A DNA stretch of 64,000 nucleotides. Source: Mycolicibacterium chitae (GTDB lineage: Bacteria > Actinomycetota > Actinomycetes > Mycobacteriales > Mycobacteriaceae). The translations under genes were made by a program, and so were the position numbers. Location of the stretch: the NCBI RefSeq assembly GCF_900637205.1, contig NZ_LR134355.1, forward strand, positions 744,001-808,000. The letters run 5' to 3'. Under the pieces are notes generated by a model. That model did no database searches. It was given only the letters and a program-made list of their open reading frames with translations, and was not told the origin of the DNA. Below, piece by piece: positions 56,945 to 64,000 of this stretch. Within the stretch, counting starts at the first letter, position 1. Every line of letters starts with the position of its first letter.

Positions 56945-57632
56945 GCACGAAGCCGACGCCCCGCACGGTGTGCAGCAGTCGCGGGGCACCGCCGGCCTCG
57001 AGCTTGCGCCGCAGATAGCCGATGAACACGTCGACCACGTTGGTGTCGGCGGCGAAGTCGTAGCCCCAGACCAGCTCGAGCAGTTGCGCGCGGGACAGCA
57101 CCGCGGTCTTGTGCTCGGCGAGCACCGCCAGCAGATCGAACTCGCGCTTGGTCAGGTCCACGTCGACGCCGTTGACCCGGGCGCGGCGGCCCGGGATGTC
57201 CACCTCCAGCGGGCCCACCTGGATGGTCTCCGAGGAGAACGTGGCCGTGGCGCCGCGACGGCGCAGCAGCGCCTTGACCCGGGCCACCAGTTCAGCCAGC
57301 ACGAATGGCTTGACCAGGTAGTCGTCGGCGCCGGCCTCGAGGCCCGCCACCCGGTCGTCGACCGAACTGCGCGCCGAGAGCACGCACACGGGCACGTCGT
57401 TGTCCATGGCCCGCAGCGCGGTCACCACGCTGACGCCGTCGAGCACCGGCATGTTGATGTCCAGCACGATCGCGTCGGGCCGGGTCTCGGTGGCGCTACG
57501 CAGGGCCTCGGCCCCGTCGACGGCGGTCGACACCTCGAAACCGGAGAGCCGCAGGCCACGCTCGAGCGAGGCCAGCACGTCGGCGTCGTCGTCGACCACC
57601 AACACCCGGGGGGAACCTGCAGCATTGTCCAT
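56931..57632 (-). CDS. prrA: Response regulator PrrA
   Basis: A 233-residue OmpR-type regulator, ortholog of Rv0903c. The receiver domain has acidic residues D14/D15, phospho-acceptor D58 ([12 protein letters not shown]) and the lysine of YLVKPF. The winged-helix domain (about 140-233) ends [20 protein letters not shown] and FVLRTQ. The ATG at 57632 is chosen because upstream frame is not PrrA-like. PrrAB controls respiration, nitrogen stress and early intracellular adaptation. The sensor kinase gene prrB, which follows prrA in known mycobacteria, is missing; only 31 bp separate prrA from arfC. Confidence 0.95.
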   Translation of the reverse strand: MDNAAGSPRVLVVDDDADVLASLERGLRLSGFEVSTAVDGAEALRSATETRPDAIVLDINMPVLDGVSVVTALRAMDNDVPVCVLSARSSVDDRVAGLEAGADDYLVKPFVLAELVARVKALLRRRGATATFSSETIQVGPLEVDIPGRRARVNGVDVDLTKREFDLLAVLAEHKTAVLSRAQLLELVWGYDFAADTNVVDVFIGYLRRKLEAGGAPRLLHTVRGVGFVLRTQ

Positions 57633-57676
57633 GGGCTCAATTTTGCCTGATCGCCGCGCACGAACGTCGCAGGTGA

Positions 57677-57704
57677 TTGACCTCAACAATAGTTCGGGTT
57701 CTAC
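57677..57704 (+). promoter_or_regulatory. Possible promoter for the leader ORF and exporter operon
   Basis: TTGACC (57677-57682) and TTCTAC (57699-57704) with 16-bp spacing resemble a SigA-type promoter. The start codon of the small ORF lies 11 bp further. The match is moderate, and the same 80-bp region also has to hold the prrA promoter. Confidence 0.3.
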
Positions 57705-57714
57705 GTTGGGCGTC

Positions 57715-57840
57715 ATGAGCACGGTGCGGGCGGGCCCGACCTCGCCAAACGTCGCGTCCGGCGGCACGCCCGCGCCGTGGGAATCGGACTGTCGCCGTGT
57801 CGTGGCAGCATCGGAATTGGAGGTCGGTTGGCGACGTTGA
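57715..57840 (+). CDS. Putative 41-residue leader ORF coupled to the ABC exporter
   Basis: An open frame from ATG 57715 encodes [20 protein letters not shown] and ends EVGWRR. Its TGA at 57838-57840 shares a base with the ATG of the exporter gene (TGATG). A GGAGG at 57819-57823 lies within it. No homolog or domain is recognised, and codon third positions are mostly G/C but not strongly so. It could be a real small protein or a translational coupling device. Confidence 0.4.
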   Translation: MSTVRAGPTSPNVASGGTPAPWESDCRRVVAASELEVGWRR

Positions 57841-59798
57841 TGTCGCGGGGGTCGGGTATCGGTAGGGGTGGACCCGCACGAAGGAGCGACGAGCCGTTGA
57901 TTGCACCGCCGCCGCAGCGCATCAGGGGCAGTTCGGACCTGATCCGGCTGCTGCCGTATCTGCTGCCGTACCGCGTGCGCTGGACCGCGATGGTGACTGT
58001 TTCGCTGGTCAGCCTGGTCGCCACCATCGCGATCCCGCTGATGACCAAGGCCGTGATCGACGGGCCGATTTCCAATCAGGATCAGCAGGGGCTGTGGATC
58101 CTGGGCACCGCCGCGCTGGCCATCGGGGTGACCGAGGCGGTGCTGTGGTTCATCCGCCGCTGGTTGACCGCGCGGGCGACGCTGGGCGTCGAGGCCGACA
58201 TCCGCAAGGACCTGTACGCGCGGCTGCAGATCCTCCCGATGTCGTTTCACGGGCGTTGGCAGTCGGGTCAGTTGCTGTCCCGGGTGATGAACGATTTGGC
58301 CACCGTCCGCCGGTTCCTGTCCTTCGGCCTGATCTTCATGCTGCTCAACGCCCTGCAGATCATCGTGGTGACCGCGATCCTGCTGAGCATGTACTGGCCG
58401 CTGGGGGTGGTCGTTTTGGTGTCGGTGGTGCCCATCACGGCCACGGTGCTGCACTTCGAGCGGCAGTTCACCCGGCTGTCGCGGCAGGCCCAGGACCAGT
58501 CCGGGGTGGTCGCCACGCACGTCGAGGAGGCCGCCCTGGGCGCGCGGCTGGTCAAGTCGTTCGGCCGCGAGGACTACGTCTACGACCGCTTCGACCGTGA
58601 GGCCGCCGAGCTCTACGACATCCAGGTGCGCAAGGTCGGCGTCTCGGCGCGGTTCTGGACGCTGCTCGAGGTCATCCCCAACCTGACGCTGATCGTGGTG
58701 CTGGGCTTCGGCGCCTACGCCGCCGGGCACGGGCTGGTGACGATGGGAACGCTGGTCGCGTTCATCACCATGATGTTGTCGCTGGTGTGGCCGATCGCCT
58801 CGCTGGGCTTCCTGCTGTCGATGACGCAGGAGTCGATGACGGCTGCGAACCGCATCGCCGAGATCTTCGACGCGCCCCGCGAGATCGACGACGGCCCGGT
58901 GGTCGCAGGCGCGCGCGGTGGCCGGCTCGAACTCGTCGACGTCGGTTTCCGCTTCCCGGACACCGACGGTCAGCAGTCCGCCTGGGCGCTGCGCCACGTC
59001 GACCTGACCGTCGAGGCCGGGCAGACCGTCGCGCTGGTCGGGTCGACGGGGTCGGGCAAATCGGTGTTGGTGGCGTTGCTGTCCCGGCTCTACGACGTCA
59101 GCGAGGGGCGAATCCTGCTCGACGGCACCGATATCCGCGACCTCAGCCTGCCGGCGTTGCGCAGCGCGGTCGCGACCGCCTTCGAGGATCCGACGCTGTT
59201 CTCGATGTCGGTGGCCGAGAACCTGCGGCTGGGCCGCGGCCCTGACAATCCGGCCAGCGACGAGGAGCTGGCCCGCGCCATCGACATCGCGGCCGCCGAC
59301 TTCGTCTACGAGTTGCCGTTCGGCCTGGACACCCGGATCGGCGAGCAGGGCATGAGCCTGTCCGGCGGTCAGCGCCAACGCCTTTCGCTGGCCCGCGCCA
59401 TCCTGGCGGCCCCGAGCGTGCTGGTGCTCGACGACACGCTCTCGGCGCTGGACGTGCACACCGAGGCCGACGTCACCGCGGCGCTGCGGCGGGTGTTGGG
59501 GTCGGTGACCGGAATCGTTGTCGCAAACCGGGCTTCGACGGTACTGCTGGCCGACAAGGTCGCCCTGCTGGAGGTGGTCGACGGCGTCGGCACCATCACC
59601 CACACGGGCACTCACTCGGAGTTGTTGGCCACCGTGCCGCAGTACCGCGATCTGCTGGCCGCCGAGGACGAACTCAACAACGACATCGAATACGCCACCA
59701 CCTGGGAGGCCGACGCCCAGTGGGATCGGCTGAGCCAACTGCAGGAGGTGAACGATGCGGGAGACGGTTTGGCGCGGCCGGTTCGACGAGAAGTCTGA
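57840..59798 (+). CDS. ABC exporter half-transporter with non-consensus nucleotide site
   Basis: A 652-residue type I ABC exporter half: six membrane helices (about 35-330) followed by an ATPase domain. Walker [10 protein letters not shown] and signature LSGGQRQR are normal, but the Q-loop Gln is Glu (AFEDPTLF), the catalytic Glu after Walker B is Asp ([11 protein letters not shown]) and the H-loop His is Asn (VANRAS). It therefore contributes the degenerate site of a heterodimer with the next gene. Start is ATG 57840; TTG 57828, 4 nt after GGAGG, is an alternative. The substrate is unknown. Confidence 0.9.
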   Translation: MSRGSGIGRGGPARRSDEPLIAPPPQRIRGSSDLIRLLPYLLPYRVRWTAMVTVSLVSLVATIAIPLMTKAVIDGPISNQDQQGLWILGTAALAIGVTEAVLWFIRRWLTARATLGVEADIRKDLYARLQILPMSFHGRWQSGQLLSRVMNDLATVRRFLSFGLIFMLLNALQIIVVTAILLSMYWPLGVVVLVSVVPITATVLHFERQFTRLSRQAQDQSGVVATHVEEAALGARLVKSFGREDYVYDRFDREAAELYDIQVRKVGVSARFWTLLEVIPNLTLIVVLGFGAYAAGHGLVTMGTLVAFITMMLSLVWPIASLGFLLSMTQESMTAANRIAEIFDAPREIDDGPVVAGARGGRLELVDVGFRFPDTDGQQSAWALRHVDLTVEAGQTVALVGSTGSGKSVLVALLSRLYDVSEGRILLDGTDIRDLSLPALRSAVATAFEDPTLFSMSVAENLRLGRGPDNPASDEELARAIDIAAADFVYELPFGLDTRIGEQGMSLSGGQRQRLSLARAILAAPSVLVLDDTLSALDVHTEADVTAALRRVLGSVTGIVVANRASTVLLADKVALLEVVDGVGTITHTGTHSELLATVPQYRDLLAAEDELNNDIEYATTWEADAQWDRLSQLQEVNDAGDGLARPVRREV

Positions 59799-61575
59799 CG
59801 ACGATTCGCCGATCGACGAAAAGCTGCCGCGGCGCCGCGAGGCCCGCGAACTGCTGTTCTCGCTGCTGCGTCCGTTCCGGGTCACCGTGGCGGTGCTGGC
59901 GGTCATCGTGGTGGTGGAAAACGCGGCGCGGCTGTCGGTTCCGCTGCTGGTGCAGCGCGGCATCGACCACGGGATCCCGCCCATCGCCGAGGGCGGGCCG
60001 GCCCGGGAACTCGCCCTGGTGGTCGCGGCGCTGTGCGCGGTGGTCGCCGTGCAGGCCGTCGGCCGCGTGGTGTTCCTGAAGCGCTCCGGGCAGGTGGGGC
60101 AGAAGGTGCTGTTGGAACTGCGGCGGCGGGTGTTCCGGCATTTCGGGCGCCTCGACGTCGCGTTCCACGACCGCTACACCTCCGGGCGGGTGGTCAGCCG
60201 CTCCACCAACGACATCGACGCCATCCAGGAGCTGCTGCAGAACGGGTTCGACAGCCTGGTCACCGCGGTGCTGACGATGTTCGGCACCGCGATCCTGCTG
60301 GTGGTGCTCGACTGGCGGCTGGGCCTGATGTGCCTGGTGGCCTTCCCGATCCTGGTGCTGCTGGCCGCGTGGTTCCGCACTGAGTCCGCCAAGACCTACC
60401 GCGAGGTGCGCGACAGCGCCGCGCTGGTGATCGTGCAGTTCGTCGAAACAATGACGGGCATCAAGGCGGTGCAGGCCTACCGTCGCGAGGAGCGTAACCA
60501 GGAGATCTTCGATGGCGTCGCCGACCGCTACCGCGACATCAACGAGAAGACCTTCAAGCTGGTCGCGGTCTTCATGCCGGGTGTGAAGCTGGTCGGCAAC
60601 ATCACCACCGGGGTGGTGCTGCTCTACGGCGGCTACCGGGTGCTGCAGGGCGACATGACGATCGGCACCCTGACCGCGTTCCTGCTGTATCTGCGGATGT
60701 TCTTCGAGCCGATGCAGGAGATCACCCAGTTCTTCAACACCTTTCAGTCCGCGTCCTCGGCGCTGGAGAAGCTGGCCGGGGTGCTGGCCCGCCCGCCGGC
60801 GATCGCCGACCCGCCGCGTCCCGTCGCGCTGCCGCGCGTCCGCGGCGAGGTGCGCTTCGCCGGCGTCGGCTTCGAGTACGTGCCGGGGCGCCCGGTGCTG
60901 CCCGGTCTGGAGCTGACCGTTCCGGCGGGGCAGACGGTCGCGTTGGTGGGTACCACCGGTGCGGGCAAGACGACCATCGCCAAGCTGATCGCCCGGTTCT
61001 ACGACCCCACCGCCGGGGCGGTCCGCCTCGACGGCGTGGACCTGCGCGACCTGGCGCAGGACGAGTTGCGCCGCCACGTCGTGATGGTCACCCAGGAGAA
61101 CTTCATGTTCTCCGGCACCGTGGCCGACAACATCCGCTTCGGCCGGCCCGAGGCCACCGATGCCGAGGTGGTCGCGGCCGCGCAGGCCGTGGGGGCGGAC
61201 CGGTTCGTCGCGACGCTGCCCGACGGGTACGACACCGATGTGGCCAAGCGCGGCGGTCGCCTGTCGGCCGGGCAGCGCCAACTGATCGCCTTCGCCCGCG
61301 CCTTCCTCGCCGATCCGGCGGTGCTCATCCTCGACGAGGCGACCTCCGCCCTGGACATCCCCAGCGAGCGGATGGTGCAGCGCGCGCTGCGCACCGTGCT
61401 GGCCGACCGCACCGCGCTGGTCATCGCCCACCGGCTGTCCACCGTCGAGGTCGCCGACCGGGTGCTGGTGCTCGAGCACGGGCGCATCATCGAGGACGGG
61501 CCGCCGGCGGAGCTCATTCGCGGCGACGGGCATTACGCGGCGCTGCACGACGCGTGGGTGCGGTCGCTGGTTTAG
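59755..61575 (+). CDS. ABC exporter half-transporter, catalytic partner
   Basis: A 606-residue type I ABC exporter half with six membrane helices and a consensus ATPase core: Walker [11 protein letters not shown]-loop [10 protein letters not shown], Walker [13 protein letters not shown] with catalytic Glu, and H-loop IAHRLSTV. Its signature is LSAGQ instead of LSGGQ, as expected for the partner of a degenerate site. It overlaps the first half by 44 bp, a tight coupling that supports 1:1 assembly. Substrates of such mycobacterial exporters include drugs and lipids; none can be assigned here. Confidence 0.92.
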   Translation: MRETVWRGRFDEKSDDDSPIDEKLPRRREARELLFSLLRPFRVTVAVLAVIVVVENAARLSVPLLVQRGIDHGIPPIAEGGPARELALVVAALCAVVAVQAVGRVVFLKRSGQVGQKVLLELRRRVFRHFGRLDVAFHDRYTSGRVVSRSTNDIDAIQELLQNGFDSLVTAVLTMFGTAILLVVLDWRLGLMCLVAFPILVLLAAWFRTESAKTYREVRDSAALVIVQFVETMTGIKAVQAYRREERNQEIFDGVADRYRDINEKTFKLVAVFMPGVKLVGNITTGVVLLYGGYRVLQGDMTIGTLTAFLLYLRMFFEPMQEITQFFNTFQSASSALEKLAGVLARPPAIADPPRPVALPRVRGEVRFAGVGFEYVPGRPVLPGLELTVPAGQTVALVGTTGAGKTTIAKLIARFYDPTAGAVRLDGVDLRDLAQDELRRHVVMVTQENFMFSGTVADNIRFGRPEATDAEVVAAAQAVGADRFVATLPDGYDTDVAKRGGRLSAGQRQLIAFARAFLADPAVLILDEATSALDIPSERMVQRALRTVLADRTALVIAHRLSTVEVADRVLVLEHGRIIEDGPPAELIRGDGHYAALHDAWVRSLV

Positions 61576-61582
61576 GGCTGGT

Positions 61583-63055
61583 TCAGGGCAGGCCCATCCG
61601 GCGGTAGCGGTCCAGTCGGGCCGTCAGCCGCGCGGCGTCGACCTGACCGGAGAGCCCGGCCACCTCGACGGCGATCGCCCGACCGAGGCGCTTGGAGAAT
61701 TCGATCGGCTCGTCGGCGGCATCCGGCGACTCGGGGACGATGACGTCGACGATCCCGTTGCGTTGCAGATCGGCCGATCGAACCCCCTGGGCCGCAGCGA
61801 GTTCGGGGGCGTGCTCGGTGTCGCGGAAGACGATCGCGCTGGCACCCTCCGGCGGTAGCGGCGCGAGCCACCCGTGCAGCGCGGCCAGCACCCGGTCGGC
61901 GGGCACCATGGCCAGGGCCGGTCCGCCGCTGCCCTGCCCCATCAGCACCGACACCGTCGGCACGGGCAGCGTCACCAACTCCGAGAGGCAGCGGGCGATC
62001 TCCGCGGCCAGCCCGCCCTGCTCGGCCTCCTGGGACAGCGCCGGGCCGGCGGTGTCGATGACCAGCACCAGCGGCAGTTGCAGCCCGGCGGCCAGCGCCA
62101 TGCCGCGGCGGGCCTCGCGCAGCGCGCCCGGGCCGACCAGGCCGCCGACGAGGCGCTGCTGGCCGAGGACCACCACGGGCTGCCCGCCGAAGCGGGCCAG
62201 CGCCAGCAGCGTGGTCGCGGCCTCCCCGGCGCCGGTGCCCGACAGCAGCACCCGCGCCCCGGCCCCATGCTTGAGCAGATGCCCGACCCCGGGCCGGTCG
62301 GGGCGCCGGGACGCCTCCACCGAGGTCCAGGCCTCGACCTCGGGGATCGGGGTCTCGGGTAGCGGTTCGGGGGCCGGGCCGGGCGGATCGGCGACGACCT
62401 TGAGCGCCCAGTCCAGTGTCTGACGCAGGCCCTCGAGCGGGACGACGCCGTCGATGACGCCGTGGTGGCGCAGGTTCTCGGCGGTCTGCACCCCGGGCGG
62501 AAACGGTGCGCCGTAGAGCTGTTCGTAGACCCGCGGGCCGAGGAAGCCGATCAGCGCGCCGGGTTCGGCGACCGTGATGTGGCCCAGCGAACCCCAGGAG
62601 GCGAACACCCCGCCGGTGGTCGGGTGCCGCAGGTACACGAGATAGGGCAGGTGGGCCTGCTTGTGCATGGTCACCGCGGCGGCGATCTTCACCATCTGCA
62701 GGAATGCGACGGTGCCCTCCTGCATGCGGGTGCCGCCCGAACTCGGCGAGGCCAGCAGCGGCAACCGCAGGTCGGTGGCCCGTTCGATGGCCGCGGTGAT
62801 GCGCTCGGCGGCGGCCACGCCGATCGAGCCCGCCAGGAAGTCGAACTCGCCGGCCACCACGGCCACCCGGCGCCCGGCGACGGTGCCTTCGCCGGTCAGC
62901 ACCGACTCGTCGAGGCCGGTCGCGGCCCGCGCGGCCGCCAACTCGTCGCGGTACTGCTCGGACATCGCGACCTCGACGGGCGGGGCGTCCCAGCTGACGA
63001 ACGATCCCGGGTCCAACACTGCGTCGCGCAGTTGCAGGGCACTGATGCGGCTCAC
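61583..63055 (-). CDS. accD3: Acyl-CoA carboxylase carboxyltransferase subunit AccD3
   Basis: A 490-residue fused carboxyltransferase, ortholog of Rv0904c. The first half (beta-like) has LPLLASPSSGGTRMQEGTVA and the second half (alpha-like) LPLVLVIDTAGPALSQEAEQ and VSVLMGQGSGGPALAMVPAD; these are the acyl-CoA- and biotin-binding segments. No zinc-ribbon is visible at the N-terminus. It presumably carboxylates a short acyl-CoA with a separate biotin-carrying AccA. The GTG at 63055 gives MSRISALQLR. It is convergent with the exporter (7-bp gap) and divergent from the small HTH gene. Confidence 0.92.
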   Translation of the reverse strand: MSRISALQLRDAVLDPGSFVSWDAPPVEVAMSEQYRDELAAARAATGLDESVLTGEGTVAGRRVAVVAGEFDFLAGSIGVAAAERITAAIERATDLRLPLLASPSSGGTRMQEGTVAFLQMVKIAAAVTMHKQAHLPYLVYLRHPTTGGVFASWGSLGHITVAEPGALIGFLGPRVYEQLYGAPFPPGVQTAENLRHHGVIDGVVPLEGLRQTLDWALKVVADPPGPAPEPLPETPIPEVEAWTSVEASRRPDRPGVGHLLKHGAGARVLLSGTGAGEAATTLLALARFGGQPVVVLGQQRLVGGLVGPGALREARRGMALAAGLQLPLVLVIDTAGPALSQEAEQGGLAAEIARCLSELVTLPVPTVSVLMGQGSGGPALAMVPADRVLAALHGWLAPLPPEGASAIVFRDTEHAPELAAAQGVRSADLQRNGIVDVIVPESPDAADEPIEFSKRLGRAIAVEVAGLSGQVDAARLTARLDRYRRMGLP

Positions 63056-63093
63056 GCGGACGAGATTAGCCCGGGCCGTCTCTGGAGCGCCCT

Positions 63094-63372
63094 TCGATCA
63101 AATCGCGTCACCTGCGGGTGACGGATATCCACAGGGGTGACTGGCGAGCAGGCCCGGGCTGTGCGTGACTGTCACCCGAGGGTGACGGGTTACAGCCGAG
63201 GACCGGCATGGAGAGGCGCGCGTCTTGGTGCATTGAACGAACCGGGCCCTGTCTGGCCGGCCTCTCGATCAAATCGCGTCACCTGCGGGTGACGGTTATC
63301 CACAGGGTGACTGGCGAGCACGTCCCGGCTGTGCGTGACTGTCAACAGAACGTGACGCGATTTGATCGAGGA
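63094..63372. repeat. Duplicated 108-bp palindromic element between accD3 and the HTH gene
   Basis: Copy A spans 63094-63202 and copy B 63265-63372, with 62 bp between them. They share about 80 near-identical bases. Copy B has perfect 18-bp terminal inverted repeats (63265-63282 and 63352-63369); the right arm of copy A is degraded. Each has an internal CGTCACC-TGCG-GGTGACG hairpin. Copy B contains TTATCCACA at 63296-63304, a consensus DnaA box, and copy A the variant ATATCCACA. This fills the 322-bp gap between the two genes. No transposase is linked. Confidence 0.85.
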
Positions 63373-63377
63373 GCCGC

Positions 63378-63725
63378 GTGGACAGCAGCAGCGAACCCTG
63401 CAGCAGCGAACCCTGGTGGAAGGAAGATCCCACCATCCGGGCATTCAAGGAACAGGCCTGCGCGGACTTCCAGAAGGCCGTCGAAGAAGCCAAACCGATC
63501 GATCACGAACGCGCGAACGAGCCCGACCCGGTCACTGTGGAGTTCTACTCCGGCAGGCTCCGGCGGGGTCTGGTCGCTGCCCGCGACCGGTTGGCGAAGG
63601 CCCGGGCCAACTACGACGACACGGTGATCCAAGCTCGCGCGGCGGGAATGTCGTGGGGCGAGATCGCGACGTTGCTCGGCGTAGCGCGCCAGCAGCTGCA
63701 CCGCCGGTATCGAGACCGCAGTTAG
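63378..63725 (+). CDS. Small helix-turn-helix protein of unknown function
   Basis: A 115-residue protein with a C-terminal HTH (about 88-112, MSWGEIATLLGVARQQLHRR) preceded by a long helix (VEFYSGRLRRGLVAARDRLA) that could dimerise. The DNA-binding helix resembles sigma-factor-like/Xre HTH units. The GTG start is close behind copy B of the palindromic element, whose right end supplies GAGGAG as ribosome site. A 15-bp tandem repeat (63386-63415) encodes SSEPC-SSEPW at the N-terminus, so this part may vary. It lies 9 bp before echA6; possible role in its control. Confidence 0.75.
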   Translation: MDSSSEPCSSEPWWKEDPTIRAFKEQACADFQKAVEEAKPIDHERANEPDPVTVEFYSGRLRRGLVAARDRLAKARANYDDTVIQARAAGMSWGEIATLLGVARQQLHRRYRDRS

Positions 63726-63734
63726 TCTGGGCGC

Positions 63735-64000
63735 ATGATCGGAATCACCCGCAACGGCAACGTCATGACCCTCGAGATGCAACGGGAGGAGCGGCGCAAC
63801 GCTCTGAACTGTGAACTCGTCGACGCCCTCCGCGAGGCCGTCGAACACGCCGCCGAGCAGGACATCCGCGCCATCGTGTTGACCGGTGCGGGCCCGGTGT
63901 TCAGTTCCGGTGCCGATCTCACCGACGCCGCCGGGATGGCGGAGAAACTCCCGGACAAGGCGCTGGCCCTGAACCTGGCGATCGACAAGGCCCCGGTCCC
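63735..64000 (+). CDS. echA6: Enoyl-CoA hydratase-family protein EchA6, 3' end cut by window
   Basis: The first 88 residues of a crotonase-fold protein, with the typical MTLEMQREERRNALNCELVD, AIVLTGAGPVFSSGADLTDA and DKAPV segments. Position and sequence match Rv0905 EchA6, reported to shuttle acyl-CoA into mycolic acid synthesis and to be a drug target, lacking normal hydratase activity. The catalytic glutamate region lies beyond the window, so this cannot be checked here. Confidence 0.88.
   Translation, partial: MIGITRNGNVMTLEMQREERRNALNCELVDALREAVEHAAEQDIRAIVLTGAGPVFSSGADLTDAAGMAEKLPDKALALNLAIDKAPV

Noticed and set aside
57633..59984. Minus-strand open frame extending prrA upstream across the first exporter gene
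   Set aside because: Only the last 233 codons resemble a response regulator; the rest is antisense to the exporter. The ATG at 57632 is the sensible start.
63296..63304. TTATCCACA as part of a replication origin
   Set aside because: Only one perfect and one variant box occur, without dnaA, dnaN or an AT-rich unwinding region. It is discussed as part of a repeat instead.

Overview
The window is high-GC actinobacterial DNA from a mycobacterium, most likely a fast-growing Mycolicibacterium-type species rather than a member of the tuberculosis complex. The backbone follows, in the same order and orientation, the segment Rv0858c to Rv0905 of M. tuberculosis H37Rv as I remember it: dapC, fadA-fadB, XPB helicase, moaC2-mog-moaE2, rpfA, moaD2-moaA2, yccF, cspB, the Rv0875c/Rv0876c pair, a MarR/TrmH block, sepH, serC, Rv0885, fprB, a VOC protein, citA, gltA2, Rv0897c, arfABC, prrA, accD3, echA6. 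PE/PPE genes and fadE10, which H37Rv has in this interval, are absent. No rRNA, tRNA, CRISPR array, transposase or integrase was seen.

Layout. 1-4.5 kb: a truncated F420/flavin oxidoreductase, the aminotransferase dapC and a TPR protein. 3.2-10.5 kb: the fadAB beta-oxidation operon, closed by a strong hairpin, then a PPOX protein, an F420-type oxidoreductase, a DUF35/thiolase-like pair and a VOC-like protein. 10.5-14.5 kb: XPB helicase and its partner. 14.5-19.8 kb: two molybdopterin half-clusters flank rpfA, which has a clear c-di-AMP (ydaO) riboswitch in its leader. 19.9-32.7 kb: cold-shock, glutathionyl-hydroquinone-reductase-like, endonuclease-IV-like and conserved mycobacterial genes, up to fprB. 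32.7-48.8 kb: a 16-kb accessory catabolic island. 48.8-64 kb: back to the conserved backbone, with citrate synthases, arfABC, prrA, a heterodimeric ABC exporter, accD3 and the start of echA6.

The island is the most interesting part. Six translationally coupled genes (two ACMSD-type amidohydrolases bracketing two Gfo/Idh/MocA dehydrogenases, then an Ldh_2-family dehydrogenase and a FAH-family hydrolase) face a four-gene NitT/TauT-type importer. Divergent from the importer lie a flavin monooxygenase of the luciferase-like class and an alpha/beta hydrolase. A PucR-type regulator, a third Gfo/Idh/MocA dehydrogenase and an unusual flavin reductase-GntR fusion complete it. Together these look like uptake, flavin-dependent oxygenation, hydrolysis, dehydrogenation, decarboxylation and hydrolytic C-C cleavage of an unidentified small, probably cyclic, compound.

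Other points of note: prrA has no prrB beside it and a 22-bp tandem repeat covers its stop codon; a 108-bp palindromic unit is duplicated between accD3 and a small HTH gene; the exporter at 57.8-61.6 kb carries all its non-consensus ATPase residues at one site; a 41-codon frame overlaps the first exporter gene.
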